Below are positions 1 to 8,002 of a stretch of DNA of 12,082 bases, one piece after another. Source of the stretch: an uncultured Erysipelotrichaceae bacterium. GTDB taxonomy: Bacteria; Bacillota_I; Bacilli_A; RF39; UBA660. Position numbers and translations under genes: made by a program. The number at the start of each line of letters is the position of its first letter. Position 1 is the first letter of the stretch. The notes beneath the pieces are model-generated. The model worked only from the letters and a program-made list of their open reading frames with translations. It was not told the DNA's origin and made no database searches. The stretch is from NCBI GenBank assembly GCA_902783215.1, contig CACZQD010000031.1, positions 1 through 12,082 of the forward strand, written 5' to 3'.

Positions 1-2006
1 GCATATAAATTAATACTTGAAGGATTATCTAAATCAACCACACCTAATTTTTCGAGATTAGTATCATAACTAGCTAGATTATTCTCACTATAAGATTTTA
101 ATACTTGAGATAATTCTTCACTAGAAAGACTAGATAAATATTGTTGTTGCGCAACACTCAAATTATTCATACTAAATTCTTCTTTACTATCAAACTCTAA
201 TCCTGTAAATATATTTACCTTTTGATTATTCTTTTGTTCTTTAACTATCTCCGTATTATTAATCTTATCAATAACATAATTTGTTAATTTAGAAGTATAC
301 CCAATCATACCAGTAGTAGATATTCCTTTAGTATCCTCTCCCAACTTAACAATACCACTTATTTTTACTTCTAAAGCATCGTCTAATTTATTTTTTAAAT
401 ACTCTTCATCACTACTTTTATCAATCCATAAACCATTTTCTTTAACGAAGTAATCAGTATTTAATAATACCTTAAATGAATAATTAAGTAAATCTTCATA
501 AGAATAACTAGTAACTTTTTCAGATAATTCTTTCTTTTCACTATCTTTAGTCTTTTTAAATACATCTTTAATATCTTCTTGATTCTTTAATCCTATTGCA
601 TACAATGCATAATCACTAATTTCATTATTCTCATCTACTATCAAAACCATTTCATTTGCTTCATCAGGCCATTTTCCAGCCAATAAATCATATTGATCTT
701 TTAATAACTGTTGATTATCAATTAATTCCATAAAAACATCAGTTTTGACAAAACTACTAGACATTTGATTATGGCCCATTTCAAGACCCATAGTTTCAAA
801 AATATCAGTAGGATTAGACTTAACTATTCCATCTTTTGTATTATAAATTTGTAAATCTAAATTGTATCCATATTGAATCGCACTAGTATAATCTTTAATA
901 TGACTTTTATCATTATCTATATACTTTTTAAACTTCTTTAAATTATTTGTCTGAATTTTAGAATTCATACTATTAACCATTTCATTAATGATATTATTAG
1001 AATAAACTTTATCTTTACCATGATCATGATCTTTATCATTTTGCATTAATGTTTGAAGCATTGATGACATATCAATAGACTCTTCCTCAATTGTAATAGG
1101 ATAACTAGATAAAGTATCTTGCTGAACTTTTTTAATATAGTTTTGAACACCACTACTAAGTGACAGAATAAGAGCAATACCAATAATACCAATAGAACCA
1201 GCAAAAGCAGTTAATAATGTACGCCCTTTTTTAGTCATTAAATTATTTAAACTTAATGATAAAGCTGTAATAAAAGACATCGATATTTTTTTTCTTTTAT
1301 GCTTATCTATAACATCTTCATTATTATCTTCAAAAGGATTAGAATCATCAATAATCATTCCATCAGAAAGTTTAATAATTCTAGTTGAATATTTGTGTGC
1401 TAACTCTGGATTATGTGTAACCATAATAACAAGTCTATCTTTAGCAATCTTCTTTAATAAATCCATAATTTGTAAACTAGTTTTACTATCTAACGCCCCA
1501 GTAGGTTCATCAGCAAGCAATATATCTGGATCATTAACAAGTGCGCGTGCAATAGCTATTCTCTGCATTTGTCCACCAGACATTTGATTAGGTTTTTTAT
1601 GAATATGCTCCGAAAGTCCTACTTCTTTTAAAATTTTTATAGCTCTTCTTCTTCTCTCTTTTTTACTGACACCTGAAAGAGTTAATGATAATTCAACATT
1701 TGAAAGTGCCGACTGATGAGGTATTAAGTTATAACTTTGAAACACAAAACCAACTGAATGATTACGATAATAATCCCAATCACGATCTTTATACTTTTTA
1801 GTTGATTTATTATTAATAATCAAATCCCCTGTTGTATATTTATCTAATCCTCCAATAATATTTAGTAAAGTAGTTTTACCACTTCCACTTGCCCCTAAAA
1901 TGGAAACAAATTCACATTTTCGAAAATTAATACTAACTTTGTTTAAAGCCTTTTGCTTTAATGATGCTGTTTTATAAATTTTCGTAATATTTTTTATTTG
2001 TAACAT
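1..2006 (-). CDS. ABC transporter, fused ATP-binding protein and MacB/FtsX-type permease (3' end beyond the window)
   Basis: An open frame runs from ATG 2006 to the left edge (668 complete codons) without a stop. Residues 1-235 form an ABC ATPase: Walker A GASGSGKTT at 38-46, Q-loop Q90, signature MSGGQ at 142-146, Walker B ILLADE at 162-167, D-loop ALD at 171-173 and switch H198. A basic linker is followed by one membrane segment at about 263-285. From about 286 to the edge comes a hydrophilic part rich in S, N, D and K, which fits the large extracytoplasmic domain of MacB-type permeases. The remaining membrane segments would lie off the window. The start is fixed by AGGAGG at 2011-2016. Fused ATPase-permeases of this build in Bacillota are linked to export of peptides or lipoproteins or to antimicrobial-peptide resistance. 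The substrate here is unknown. Confidence 0.9.
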   Translation of the reverse strand, partial: MLQIKNITKIYKTASLKQKALNKVSINFRKCEFVSILGASGSGKTTLLNIIGGLDKYTTGDLIINNKSTKKYKDRDWDYYRNHSVGFVFQSYNLIPHQSALSNVELSLTLSGVSKKERRRRAIKILKEVGLSEHIHKKPNQMSGGQMQRIAIARALVNDPDILLADEPTGALDSKTSLQIMDLLKKIAKDRLVIMVTHNPELAHKYSTRIIKLSDGMIIDDSNPFEDNNEDVIDKHKRKKISMSFITALSLSLNNLMTKKGRTLLTAFAGSIGIIGIALILSLSSGVQNYIKKVQQDTLSSYPITIEEESIDMSSMLQTLMQNDKDHDHGKDKVYSNNIINEMVNSMNSKIQTNNLKKFKKYIDNDKSHIKDYTSAIQYGYNLDLQIYNTKDGIVKSNPTDIFETMGLEMGHNQMSSSFVKTDVFMELIDNQQLLKDQYDLLAGKWPDEANEMVLIVDENNEISDYALYAIGLKNQEDIKDVFKKTKDSEKKELSEKVTSYSYEDLLNYSFKVLLNTDYFVKENGLWIDKSSDEEYLKNKLDDALEVKISGIVKLGEDTKGISTTGMIGYTSKLTNYVIDKINNTEIVKEQKNNQKVNIFTGLEFDSKEEFSMNNLSVAQQQYLSSLSSEELSQVLKSYSENNLASYDTNLEKLGVVDLDNPSSINLY

Positions 2007-2043
2007 ATATCCTCCTAAGTATTTATTATCTTCCCTCATATAT

Positions 2044-2049
2044 ATTATA
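2044..2049 (-). promoter_or_regulatory. Candidate -10 box of the ABC transporter gene
   Basis: A TATAAT hexamer (minus strand) lies 37 nt upstream of ATG 2006, giving a leader of about 30 nt that contains the AGGAGG site. I see no good -35 box at 16-18 nt spacing. It sits between the terminator of the upstream operon and the gene, which is where a promoter is expected. Confidence 0.3.
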
Positions 2050-2142
2050 CAATTTAAAACTATATTTTCCTTTTTTTCTTAAAACTTTTTTAACTTTGTA
2101 CATGGTAACACTATTTCAACCTATAAGTCAATGAAAATAGTA

Positions 2143-2174
2143 TTAAAAAACATATAACGTTAAAAAACATATAA
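2143..2174. repeat. 15-bp direct repeat, two copies with 17-bp period
   Basis: TTAAAAAACATATAA occurs at 2143-2157 and again at 2160-2174. The second copy is the 3' arm and T-run of the terminator. The first copy offers an alternative 3' arm and T-run. It looks like a small local duplication. Confidence 0.8.
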
Positions 2175-2189
2175 GTTACCTCATATGTT
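2162..2189 (-). terminator. Terminator after the PrsW / DHH / two-TM operon
   Basis: On the minus strand, a 10-bp stem with one mismatch (arms 2180-2189 and 2166-2175, loop 2176-2179) is followed by T residues at 2162-2165. The stem begins in the stop codon (2188-2190) of the two-TM gene. The stem is AT-rich and so not very stable. The 3' arm plus T-run is duplicated just downstream (2143-2157 and 2160-2174). Confidence 0.6.
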
Positions 2190-2514
2190 ATTTTTCTTTA
2201 TGTGTTTCTTTTTTGTTTTTTGAATAAACTTCATCATAATATGTTTTGATCAATTCAAACCATTTTAATTTACAAATGATAAAAAATAGTAATGTTATAA
2301 ATAAATACGCAATATCAAACATAATTCCTCGTGAAAAATAATCATCTGATTTATCAACAAAAGCAGTAATAACATCACAAATAACTAATACAATTGGAAA
2401 TAGTAACAAAATACCAATAACCATATTGTATTGTCTACCATAAGCAGTATTTAACAATTCTCTCTCAACTTTTTTCCCTTCACTATCCTTTAATTCAAAT
2501 ATTGTTTTTCTCAC
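2188..2514 (-). CDS. Small two-TM membrane protein, function unknown
   Basis: A 108-residue protein if started at GTG 2514. The first 30 residues are charged and likely cytoplasmic. Two membrane segments follow at about 31-52 and 64-82, and the lysine-rich tail (KNKKETHKEK) suggests the C-terminus is also cytoplasmic. I prefer GTG 2514 because AGGGTGG (2524-2530) sits 9 nt upstream. An in-frame ATG at 2553 would overlap the preceding gene by 14 nt but has no ribosome binding site. It is the last gene of the PrsW / DHH-protein operon and ends in a terminator. I recognise no family. The hairpin-like topology and small size would suit a partner or regulator of a membrane protein, but that is only a guess. 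Confidence 0.75.
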   Translation of the reverse strand: MRKTIFELKDSEGKKVERELLNTAYGRQYNMVIGILLLFPIVLVICDVITAFVDKSDDYFSRGIMFDIAYLFITLLFFIICKLKWFELIKTYYDEVYSKNKKETHKEK

Positions 2515-2539
2515 ACTAATACACCACCCTTTCTTACTA

Positions 2540-3400
2540 TTATAATATATCATGTTTTTTTATTAATTTCAATAAATCAGGTATTATTTGATCTCCACGA
2601 GATGCATATGTCTTATAATTTTTAATTTTAATATTGTTATGAAACAATATATAAACTTTACTGGCAAACTTTACCATATCATGAACAATAAAAACAAAAC
2701 ATGTTAACTTCTTCTTATTACGATAATCTTTCAAATAATCAAGCATATTATCTATAACATTTTGATTAACATCTGCAATTTGAATATAACTTGCTTCCAT
2801 AACTATATCATCAATATGATATTTTTTTAATCCATGAAGCGCTGCTAAATTTAAGTTATTTAAATTTGTTAACATCAAACCACTTTGATAAATTTCATCA
2901 TAATTAATTTCCCTTTGATTACAAATTTTCTTAATCCATTCATTATCTATTTTTCTACCTTTAGTAGAGTGAAAAGAAGCTGTATCAACCATTGCAGCAA
3001 CAAACGCAAGTTTTAAATCATCATCAGAAAACATATCTTCATTATTTTGACAAATTAAACAAGTTGTAGAACTAATTCGTTTATTATAATAATGTTTAAT
3101 TTTGTTTTCTTTGAAAGAAGGATGATGATCAAATATAGCTATTATTTCACCATTTACTTCTCGGTCATTATGATCAACTAATATATATTGATTAAAACCT
3201 TTAGATAATGGTTTTTGATATTTTTGTGCATCTAATCCGTATTTTAAACAAATATTTATTGTCTCCAAATCAATTTCTTCATCTGGAATAATAAATTCTG
3301 TATTCATACCTTTCATACTTAAATACTTTTCTAATAAATAACCACTCACAATAGAATCTACATCCGGATTTTCATGACCTAATATATAAATTTTTGACAT
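2540..3400 (-). CDS. DHH-family phosphoesterase, divergent family II (Mn-dependent) inorganic pyrophosphatase-like
   Basis: 286 residues, slightly shorter than the roughly 310 of typical family II pyrophosphatases (PpaC), which hydrolyse pyrophosphate in the cytoplasm using Mn2+. The N-terminal DHH domain is well kept: GHENPDVD at 8-15 (metal ligands H9, D13, D15), VDHND at 75-79 (D76), DHH at 91-93 and VDT at 138-140 (D139). The C-terminal DHHA2-like half is more divergent. The expected substrate-binding SRKK motif appears as SRGD at 268-271, followed by the usual QxxP-like context. The basic pair needed to bind pyrophosphate is therefore broken, and the substrate may differ or activity may be altered. 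GAGGTGA at 3405-3411 fixes the start. The gene lies 30 nt after the PrsW gene, probably in the same operon. Confidence 0.85.
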   Translation of the reverse strand: MSKIYILGHENPDVDSIVSGYLLEKYLSMKGMNTEFIIPDEEIDLETINICLKYGLDAQKYQKPLSKGFNQYILVDHNDREVNGEIIAIFDHHPSFKENKIKHYYNKRISSTTCLICQNNEDMFSDDDLKLAFVAAMVDTASFHSTKGRKIDNEWIKKICNQREINYDEIYQSGLMLTNLNNLNLAALHGLKKYHIDDIVMEASYIQIADVNQNVIDNMLDYLKDYRNKKKLTCFVFIVHDMVKFASKVYILFHNNIKIKNYKTYASRGDQIIPDLLKLIKKHDIL

Positions 3401-3430
3401 TTAATCACCTCATATAGTAAAAGAAACAAA

Positions 3431-4411
3431 TTAATTATTATTTGCTCCTTGATCATAATTATTATTTTCTGAAACAGTATTATTTTGATTAACACTTTGA
3501 TTTGCGCTAAAGTTTTGTGTTTGTTGACCTCCTGAAAACATCGACATATTTAAATTTTGATTAGTTCTATTTTGATTATTAACATTCCAATTCCCTTGTT
3601 CTCTTTGTTCAAATAATTTGTTTTGAATATAATCAGCTTTTTCAGATAATTCATCCTTATAATCCCAAACAATATCATCTTTTTGATATGTTCCTTTTTT
3701 TTGATACATATTTATATCTAATTTATTAAACTTAACCATTTTATAAAAAGCTAATGCATAAAGAGCAACAGTATAACCAATTAAAATATAGCGGGCTTGC
3801 GGAATATTAAAATTACATATATAATCATATAATCCATGAAGTAAAAGAGGTGAGAAAAAAGCAATATATCGCATTTTTAAGGATTCCTTACTCATCCCTT
3901 TTATTTTACATACTTTTGAAAGTCCTAAATAATATCCCATTACAACACCAAAAGCAGCATGTGCAGGTATTGTGAATAAAGCTCTTGAAATAGCAACTCC
4001 CATACCTTGTTCATATAAATATTTAAAATTTTCAATAAAAGCAAAACCTAATGAAACAAATACAGCATAAGCAATACCATCATATGGATATTTAAATCTT
4101 TTACTTCTAAAAGAACATATATTAGCAATAATAAACTTAGATAATTCCTCAACTACCGCAATCATACCAAATGCTATTAAGAAAAATTCCCAATTATGGG
4201 TTAAAAATGGAGAATCTGAACTCATTTCATATACTCTACCATTTAATAATCCAGATATATAACGAACTAAAAAGAAAACTCCCCATCCACCGACAAACGA
4301 AATAGCTAACATCCAAAGTGGTTGTTTCTCATGTTCATTCATATAATATATACCAAGCATAATTAGTCCAACTGGTATAGCAGTAAGTAAAAAAGCTAGT
4401 ATCCAAAACAT
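3431..4411 (-). CDS. prsW: PrsW-family intramembrane metalloprotease with N/Q-rich tail
   Basis: A 326-residue polytopic membrane protein of the PrsW (abortive-infection CAAX-protease-like) group. The family motifs, numbered from ATG 4411, are EELSK at 88-92, FIENFKY at 125-131, HAAFG at 151-155 and HGLYD at 192-196. These Glu and His residues are the presumed metal-binding and catalytic set. About seven to eight hydrophobic segments lie between residues 2 and 225. In Bacillus, PrsW makes the first cut in an anti-sigma factor; the target here is unknown. After about residue 235 the protein is hydrophilic, and the last 50 or so residues are low-complexity and very rich in Asn and Gln. ATG 4411 is chosen over the in-frame TTG 4429 because AGAGGA (4421-4426) lies 9 nt upstream of the ATG. 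The gene is first in an operon with the DHH protein. Confidence 0.85.
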   Translation of the reverse strand: MFWILAFLLTAIPVGLIMLGIYYMNEHEKQPLWMLAISFVGGWGVFFLVRYISGLLNGRVYEMSSDSPFLTHNWEFFLIAFGMIAVVEELSKFIIANICSFRSKRFKYPYDGIAYAVFVSLGFAFIENFKYLYEQGMGVAISRALFTIPAHAAFGVVMGYYLGLSKVCKIKGMSKESLKMRYIAFFSPLLLHGLYDYICNFNIPQARYILIGYTVALYALAFYKMVKFNKLDINMYQKKGTYQKDDIVWDYKDELSEKADYIQNKLFEQREQGNWNVNNQNRTNQNLNMSMFSGGQQTQNFSANQSVNQNNTVSENNNYDQGANNN

Positions 4412-4431
4412 ATTAACATTTCCTCTCAACT

Positions 4432-4460
4432 ATTATATTTATAAATAAATATTACCATAA
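4432..4460 (-). promoter_or_regulatory. Weak candidate promoter of the prsW operon
   Basis: A perfect TATAAT at 4432-4437 (minus strand), with a poor -35 (TTATGG, 4455-4460) at 17-nt spacing. It lies between the feoB terminator and prsW. Predicted start about 4425, giving a 14-nt leader that barely includes the ribosome binding site. Confidence 0.25.
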
Positions 4461-4497
4461 TTTTATAATTAAGTAAATATTTTTATTTCAAATAAGC

Positions 4498-4526
4498 AAA
4501 AACTATTAAGATAAACTCAATAGTTT
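4498..4526 (-). terminator. Terminator after feoB
   Basis: On the minus strand, an 11-bp stem including one G-U pair (arms 4516-4526 and 4500-4510, 5-nt loop 4511-4515) continues into a run of five T at 4498-4502. It starts at the feoB stop codon (4526-4528), so the iron uptake operon ends here. Confidence 0.8.
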
Positions 4527-6460
4527 TAAAACAATAATGATATATGATAAATAATAAAACATAATATAAATCCTATAAAAAGTGGTAAAAAAGCGGATAC
4601 AACAGTCCATTTAATACTACCCGTTTCTTTCTTTATTGTTAAAAGAGTAGTTGAACATGGAAAATGAAATAATACAAAAACTAGAAAACAAATAGCTGTA
4701 ACTATACTCCAATTATTACTTAATAACACTTGTTTCATATAATCTAAATTAGTTATATCTATTAAGTAACTATTTGATATATAAATCATCAACATTATAG
4801 GAACCACTATCTCATTAGCAGCTATTCCTAATAGAAAGGCTGTAAGTATCACTCCATCAAGTCCAATAAACTTACCTACTGGATTTAATATATTACTTAA
4901 ATGAGACAATAAACTAACACCACTTATATTAATATTAGTTAACAAATATATAATTAACCCCATAGGTGCAGCTATAATTAACGCACGACCCAATACAAAA
5001 ATAGTTCTATCAAGTAAAGATCTAATAATTATCTTTTTTATCTGCGGTTTACGATATGGAGGTAATTCTAAAATAAACATAGAAGATTCACCTTTTAAAA
5101 TAGTGTTTGATAAAATTTTTGATACCAGCAACGTCATAAAAACCCCTAACACAATAATTAACCCAAGTAATAAAGCATTAATTAATGATTTGAAAATAAT
5201 ACTACGACTTATAAAAAACATAGTTAAAACCGATAATAAAGATGGAAACCTTCCATTACAAGGTACAAATGAATTTGTTAAAATAGCAATTAATTTCTCT
5301 CTTGGAGAATCAATAATTCGAGTTCCTGTTACTCCAACAGCATTGCAACCAAAACCCATACACATTGTAAGTGCTTGCTTACCACAAGCATTACTTTTAC
5401 TGAAATAACCATCTAAATTAAAAGCAATACGAGGTAATACTCCTAAATCTTCAAGTAAAGTAAATAAAGGGAAAAAAATAGCCATTGGCGGAAGCATTAC
5501 TGCAACAACCCACGTTGTTACACGATAAACTCCATATATTAATGGATTAATAATGACACTAGGTATATGAAGAAAATGTAATCCAGATTCAATTATAACA
5601 CCTAACCAATTAAAAAATTTAAATAACAATTTAGACGGATAATTAGCGCCTATGATTGAAATATATAATATAGATATTAACATAAAAACCATTATTGGAA
5701 TACCAGTTAACTTATTAGTCAATATTTTATCCCATTTACTTTGCGAATAGTGTTTAGTATTATGAACAACCTCTTTACTAATACTTTTACAAATTTCCAT
5801 TTTCTTATTTAGTATTTTTTCATTAAAATCAATACCCTTATCAATTAAATATGATCTTACCACTTTAGCATCATCGGATTTATTTTGCATAATCAAACTA
5901 ATAGCCTCAAAGCGACTATTACTAGTTAAACGAACGGTATTTATACTTTCTTCAATTATATCATCATATACTATTTTTTGAGGATTAGAGTTAATATTAT
6001 TAATACTCTTAATTAATTCACTAATACCATCATTCTTTATCGCACTCATCCCAATTACTTGTATTCCCAGCAAATTAGATAGTTTATCAAGATCTATTTC
6101 TATTCCCTTTCGTTTAGCTTCATCCATTAAATTGACACACATAATAACATTATCTGTAACTTCCATAGTTTGTAATACTAAATTTAAATTTCTCTCCAAA
6201 CATAAAGCATCACATACAACAACAGCTATATCATAATCCTTGTGCAAAACAAATTCCGATGTAACTTTTTCTTCCTCTGAATGTGGTATTAAAGAATAAG
6301 TTCCAGGCAAATCATATATTTCTAAATCATTATAATACCCCACAGCAACTCCAACCGTTTTACCAGTCCAATTACCAGTATGTTGCCTAAGACCAGTCAA
6401 AGAATTAAATAAAGTGCTTTTACCTACATTAGGATTTCCTATTAAAGCTATTCTCATCAT
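4526..6460 (-). CDS. feoB: Ferrous iron transport protein B
   Basis: 644 residues, normal for a compact FeoB, the inner-membrane Fe(II) importer with an N-terminal GTPase. G-motifs, numbered from ATG 6460: G1 GNPNVGKST at 8-16, G3 DLPG at 50-53, G4 NLMD at 110-113 and G5 SAI at 139-141. A helical GDI-like part follows. The membrane core contains the conserved Cys segments GCNAVG and PCNGR and the ANEIVVP motif. The C-terminal part has the family pattern PCSTT followed by KETGS. The start is ATG 6460 or ATG 6457, both served by GGAGGT at 6466-6471; a TTG at 6463 is too close to that site. The gene overlaps feoA by 32 nt, which suggests translational coupling. No feoC is seen. Confidence 0.97.
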   Translation of the reverse strand: MMRIALIGNPNVGKSTLFNSLTGLRQHTGNWTGKTVGVAVGYYNDLEIYDLPGTYSLIPHSEEEKVTSEFVLHKDYDIAVVVCDALCLERNLNLVLQTMEVTDNVIMCVNLMDEAKRKGIEIDLDKLSNLLGIQVIGMSAIKNDGISELIKSINNINSNPQKIVYDDIIEESINTVRLTSNSRFEAISLIMQNKSDDAKVVRSYLIDKGIDFNEKILNKKMEICKSISKEVVHNTKHYSQSKWDKILTNKLTGIPIMVFMLISILYISIIGANYPSKLLFKFFNWLGVIIESGLHFLHIPSVIINPLIYGVYRVTTWVVAVMLPPMAIFFPLFTLLEDLGVLPRIAFNLDGYFSKSNACGKQALTMCMGFGCNAVGVTGTRIIDSPREKLIAILTNSFVPCNGRFPSLLSVLTMFFISRSIIFKSLINALLLGLIIVLGVFMTLLVSKILSNTILKGESSMFILELPPYRKPQIKKIIIRSLLDRTIFVLGRALIIAAPMGLIIYLLTNINISGVSLLSHLSNILNPVGKFIGLDGVILTAFLLGIAANEIVVPIMLMIYISNSYLIDITNLDYMKQVLLSNNWSIVTAICFLVFVLFHFPCSTTLLTIKKETGSIKWTVVSAFLPLFIGFILCFIIYHISLLF

Positions 6461-6686
6461 CAATAACCTCCACTAAAATATTCTTTACATCACTATTTCT
6501 AATAGCAATTAAAGTGTTTTTAATTAAATATGCTTTAATAAGTTTACTAGGACTATTTAATACATGAACAATCTCTTCACCATTTTGAAAACCCATATCC
6601 AAAAGTCTAATCTTAACAGTTTTATCACATTCAATATTTTTAATAATCGCTCTTTGATTAATTTTTAATTCATCCAAACTAAGCAT
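6429..6686 (-). CDS. feoA: Ferrous iron transport protein A
   Basis: 85 residues, the usual size of FeoA, a small cytoplasmic SH3-like protein that supports FeoB. The family pattern is clear: a leader with a motif like 'L...I..i', the LLDMGF segment at about 28-33, and a closing stretch in which the strand AIRNSDVKNI resembles the typical 'ialR..eA..I'. AGAGGTG at 6691-6697 sits just before the ATG. It overlaps the start of feoB and forms a two-gene operon with it, bounded upstream by the surface protein terminator and downstream by the feoB terminator. Fur or DtxR-type control would be expected, but I see no clear palindromic box in the short upstream gap. Confidence 0.93.
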   Translation of the reverse strand: MLSLDELKINQRAIIKNIECDKTVKIRLLDMGFQNGEEIVHVLNSPSKLIKAYLIKNTLIAIRNSDVKNILVEVIDDENSFNRKS

Positions 6687-6702
6687 AATACACCTCTATG
6701 GT

Positions 6703-6731
6703 ATTATATGTATAAATATATTTTTGGATAA
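6703..6731 (-). promoter_or_regulatory. Candidate promoter of feoAB
   Basis: TATAAT at 6703-6708 with a 17-nt spacer to TTATCC (6726-6731; 3 of 6 matches), placed directly after the T-run of the upstream terminator. Predicted start about 6696, giving a leader of only about 10 nt. The -10 box is good and the -35 is poor. Confidence 0.35.
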
Positions 6732-6762
6732 AAAAAGAATAGAGTTAATTTTCTCTATTCTT
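6730..6762 (-). terminator. Strong terminator after the surface protein gene
   Basis: On the minus strand, a perfect 10-bp stem (arms 6753-6762 and 6735-6744, loop 6745-6752) with seven T at 6730-6736, two of them inside the stem base. The TAG stop codon (6755-6757) lies inside the first arm. This is the clearest terminator in the window together with the one after rplT. Confidence 0.93.
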
Positions 6763-7927
6763 CCAAAGCTGATTTGTAGACATTGATGACAGGTCGGACA
6801 GCAGGTCCATCATAGTAACTACCAACGCCAAAATTTCTAATATTTCCGTTTTTCTGTACAATAACAACACGATTATTCTGGTAAGGAGTCATAGTCCAAT
6901 AAAAATATTTATCACTATACACCCAAATTGGTACATTGCTATTAACATCTTGATCCGATGTTCTATTAAGATAACCTAATCCACTAATTAATTCACTACG
7001 TTGAATTAATCTTGCATTATAATTATTTACATTTTTTAATTGGCCTTCTACAAATTTAGATTCTGTCCAATTATCTACAATATTTTTTATACTAGAAGTC
7101 TCATATATTTCATTACTTCCATATAAAACACCTCCAGTCACCCCATCCGAATGCGTAAATCCTACATCACCTCCAGCTGCTACTATTTCTGCCGCTGTCA
7201 AAGGTAAATCCTTTAAAGCAACTACGTAATCTTGTCCAACACCACTATTCTCTATTACCCAGTAATCTTCATTATTTACTGTCGCTTTATCACCAACATG
7301 ATATACCTTATAATCAACAACTTCTCCATTATCTTTTACTAAAGCAGAACCTGATTGTTCATAATTAATAGTTATTCCTAAACCACCTATTGATACATCA
7401 GCTGTAGGAAGTAAACTAGCATCACTAAATTCTTGATAAAGAAGTGTTACTTTCATAACTTTTGAATCTTTAGCTAATAATTTATCTCCTACTTGTATAC
7501 TTGCTCCATTTTCATCTGTTAAGGTATATGTTAGATTATTACATACATTATTATTACTTGTTTCGTCTGTTCCAGTACATGTTGGTGTTCCAATATTTAT
7601 ACTGGATATTTCAGCATCATAATTACCATCATTGATAACTTTAAATGTAAAAGATATTTGATCACCTGGAGATGTTGTTGAAACATTATAATCTTCTATT
7701 GAAGTATCGCCATTTAATGATGGTTCAGATAATACTTTTGCTGAACCTGTTGTAGTTATAGACGATAAATTTTCAAAGTGTATATCCCAAGATGATCTTC
7801 TTTGTACTGACGTTCCCGTTATATTTAATTGTCCTGTAAATGCTGCATATATTAATCCTATTAAAGCTACAACTGCAAATGATATAATAGATACTGTTAT
7901 TATTTTACTTTCTTTTCTACTTAACAT
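6755..7927 (-). CDS. Predicted surface-exposed protein with N-terminal membrane anchor and DUF6273-like C-terminal domain
   Basis: A 390-residue protein. Residues 1-8 are basic and 9-30 are a membrane segment (signal anchor, or signal peptide cleaved near YAA). There is no LPXTG motif. Residues about 48-190 look like an all-beta, Ig-like module (SPGDQISFTFKV around 86-97) with two cysteines, C117 and C129, that could form a disulfide. Residues about 205-390 resemble the DUF6273-type domain: VGDKATV near 211, NARLI near 304, FYWTMTPY at 342-349 and the closing VRPVINV at 377-383. These motifs are from memory; no function is established. The ribosome binding site is weak (AGGATGTG). The gene is monocistronic, between its own terminator and a promoter holding a G10 tract (7993-8031), and is therefore probably expressed in an on/off manner. 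Codons near the 3' end use more C-ending triplets than the rest. Confidence 0.85.
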   Translation of the reverse strand: MLSRKESKIITVSIISFAVVALIGLIYAAFTGQLNITGTSVQRRSSWDIHFENLSSITTTGSAKVLSEPSLNGDTSIEDYNVSTTSPGDQISFTFKVINDGNYDAEISSINIGTPTCTGTDETSNNNVCNNLTYTLTDENGASIQVGDKLLAKDSKVMKVTLLYQEFSDASLLPTADVSIGGLGITINYEQSGSALVKDNGEVVDYKVYHVGDKATVNNEDYWVIENSGVGQDYVVALKDLPLTAAEIVAAGGDVGFTHSDGVTGGVLYGSNEIYETSSIKNIVDNWTESKFVEGQLKNVNNYNARLIQRSELISGLGYLNRTSDQDVNSNVPIWVYSDKYFYWTMTPYQNNRVVIVQKNGNIRNFGVGSYYDGPAVRPVINVYKSALEE

Positions 7928-7966
7928 TTTTTATCACATCCTAAAGAATGATAAAATTCTTGTACT

Positions 7967-8002
7967 AAAAAATAAATACAGATCTTACCTTCTGTATTTA
8001 TT
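7967..8002 (-). terminator. Terminator hairpin overlapping the phase-variable promoter
   Basis: On the minus strand, a perfect 12-bp inverted repeat (arms 7991-8002 and 7971-7982, loop 7983-7990) followed by a T-run at 7967-7972. It lies about 50 nt after the stop of the HTH gene and can end transcripts from ruvAB and the HTH gene. Its first arm overlaps the last three bases of the -10 box (8000-8005) and extends past the predicted start near 7993. A transcript begun at that promoter would hold only three bases of the first arm and could not fold the hairpin. Confidence 0.85.

Noticed and set aside
1393..1587. Open reading frame on the plus strand
   Set aside because: It lies opposite the conserved ABC ATPase region (signature and Walker B) of the transporter, has no ribosome binding site and no recognisable protein.
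2551..2553. ATG 2553 as start of the two-TM protein
   Set aside because: No ribosome binding site precedes it and it would overlap the DHH gene; GTG 2514 has AGGGTGG at good spacing. The ATG cannot be fully excluded.
5103..5408. Open reading frame on the plus strand
   Set aside because: It is antisense to the conserved membrane core of feoB and has no family resemblance.
6461..6463. TTG as the feoB start
   Set aside because: It is only 2 nt from the GGAGGT site; the two ATG codons directly after it are correctly spaced.
6755..7927. Complete diversity-generating retroelement
   Set aside because: No reverse transcriptase, accessory gene or adenine-variant template repeat is present in the window; only the target-like C-terminus is suggestive.
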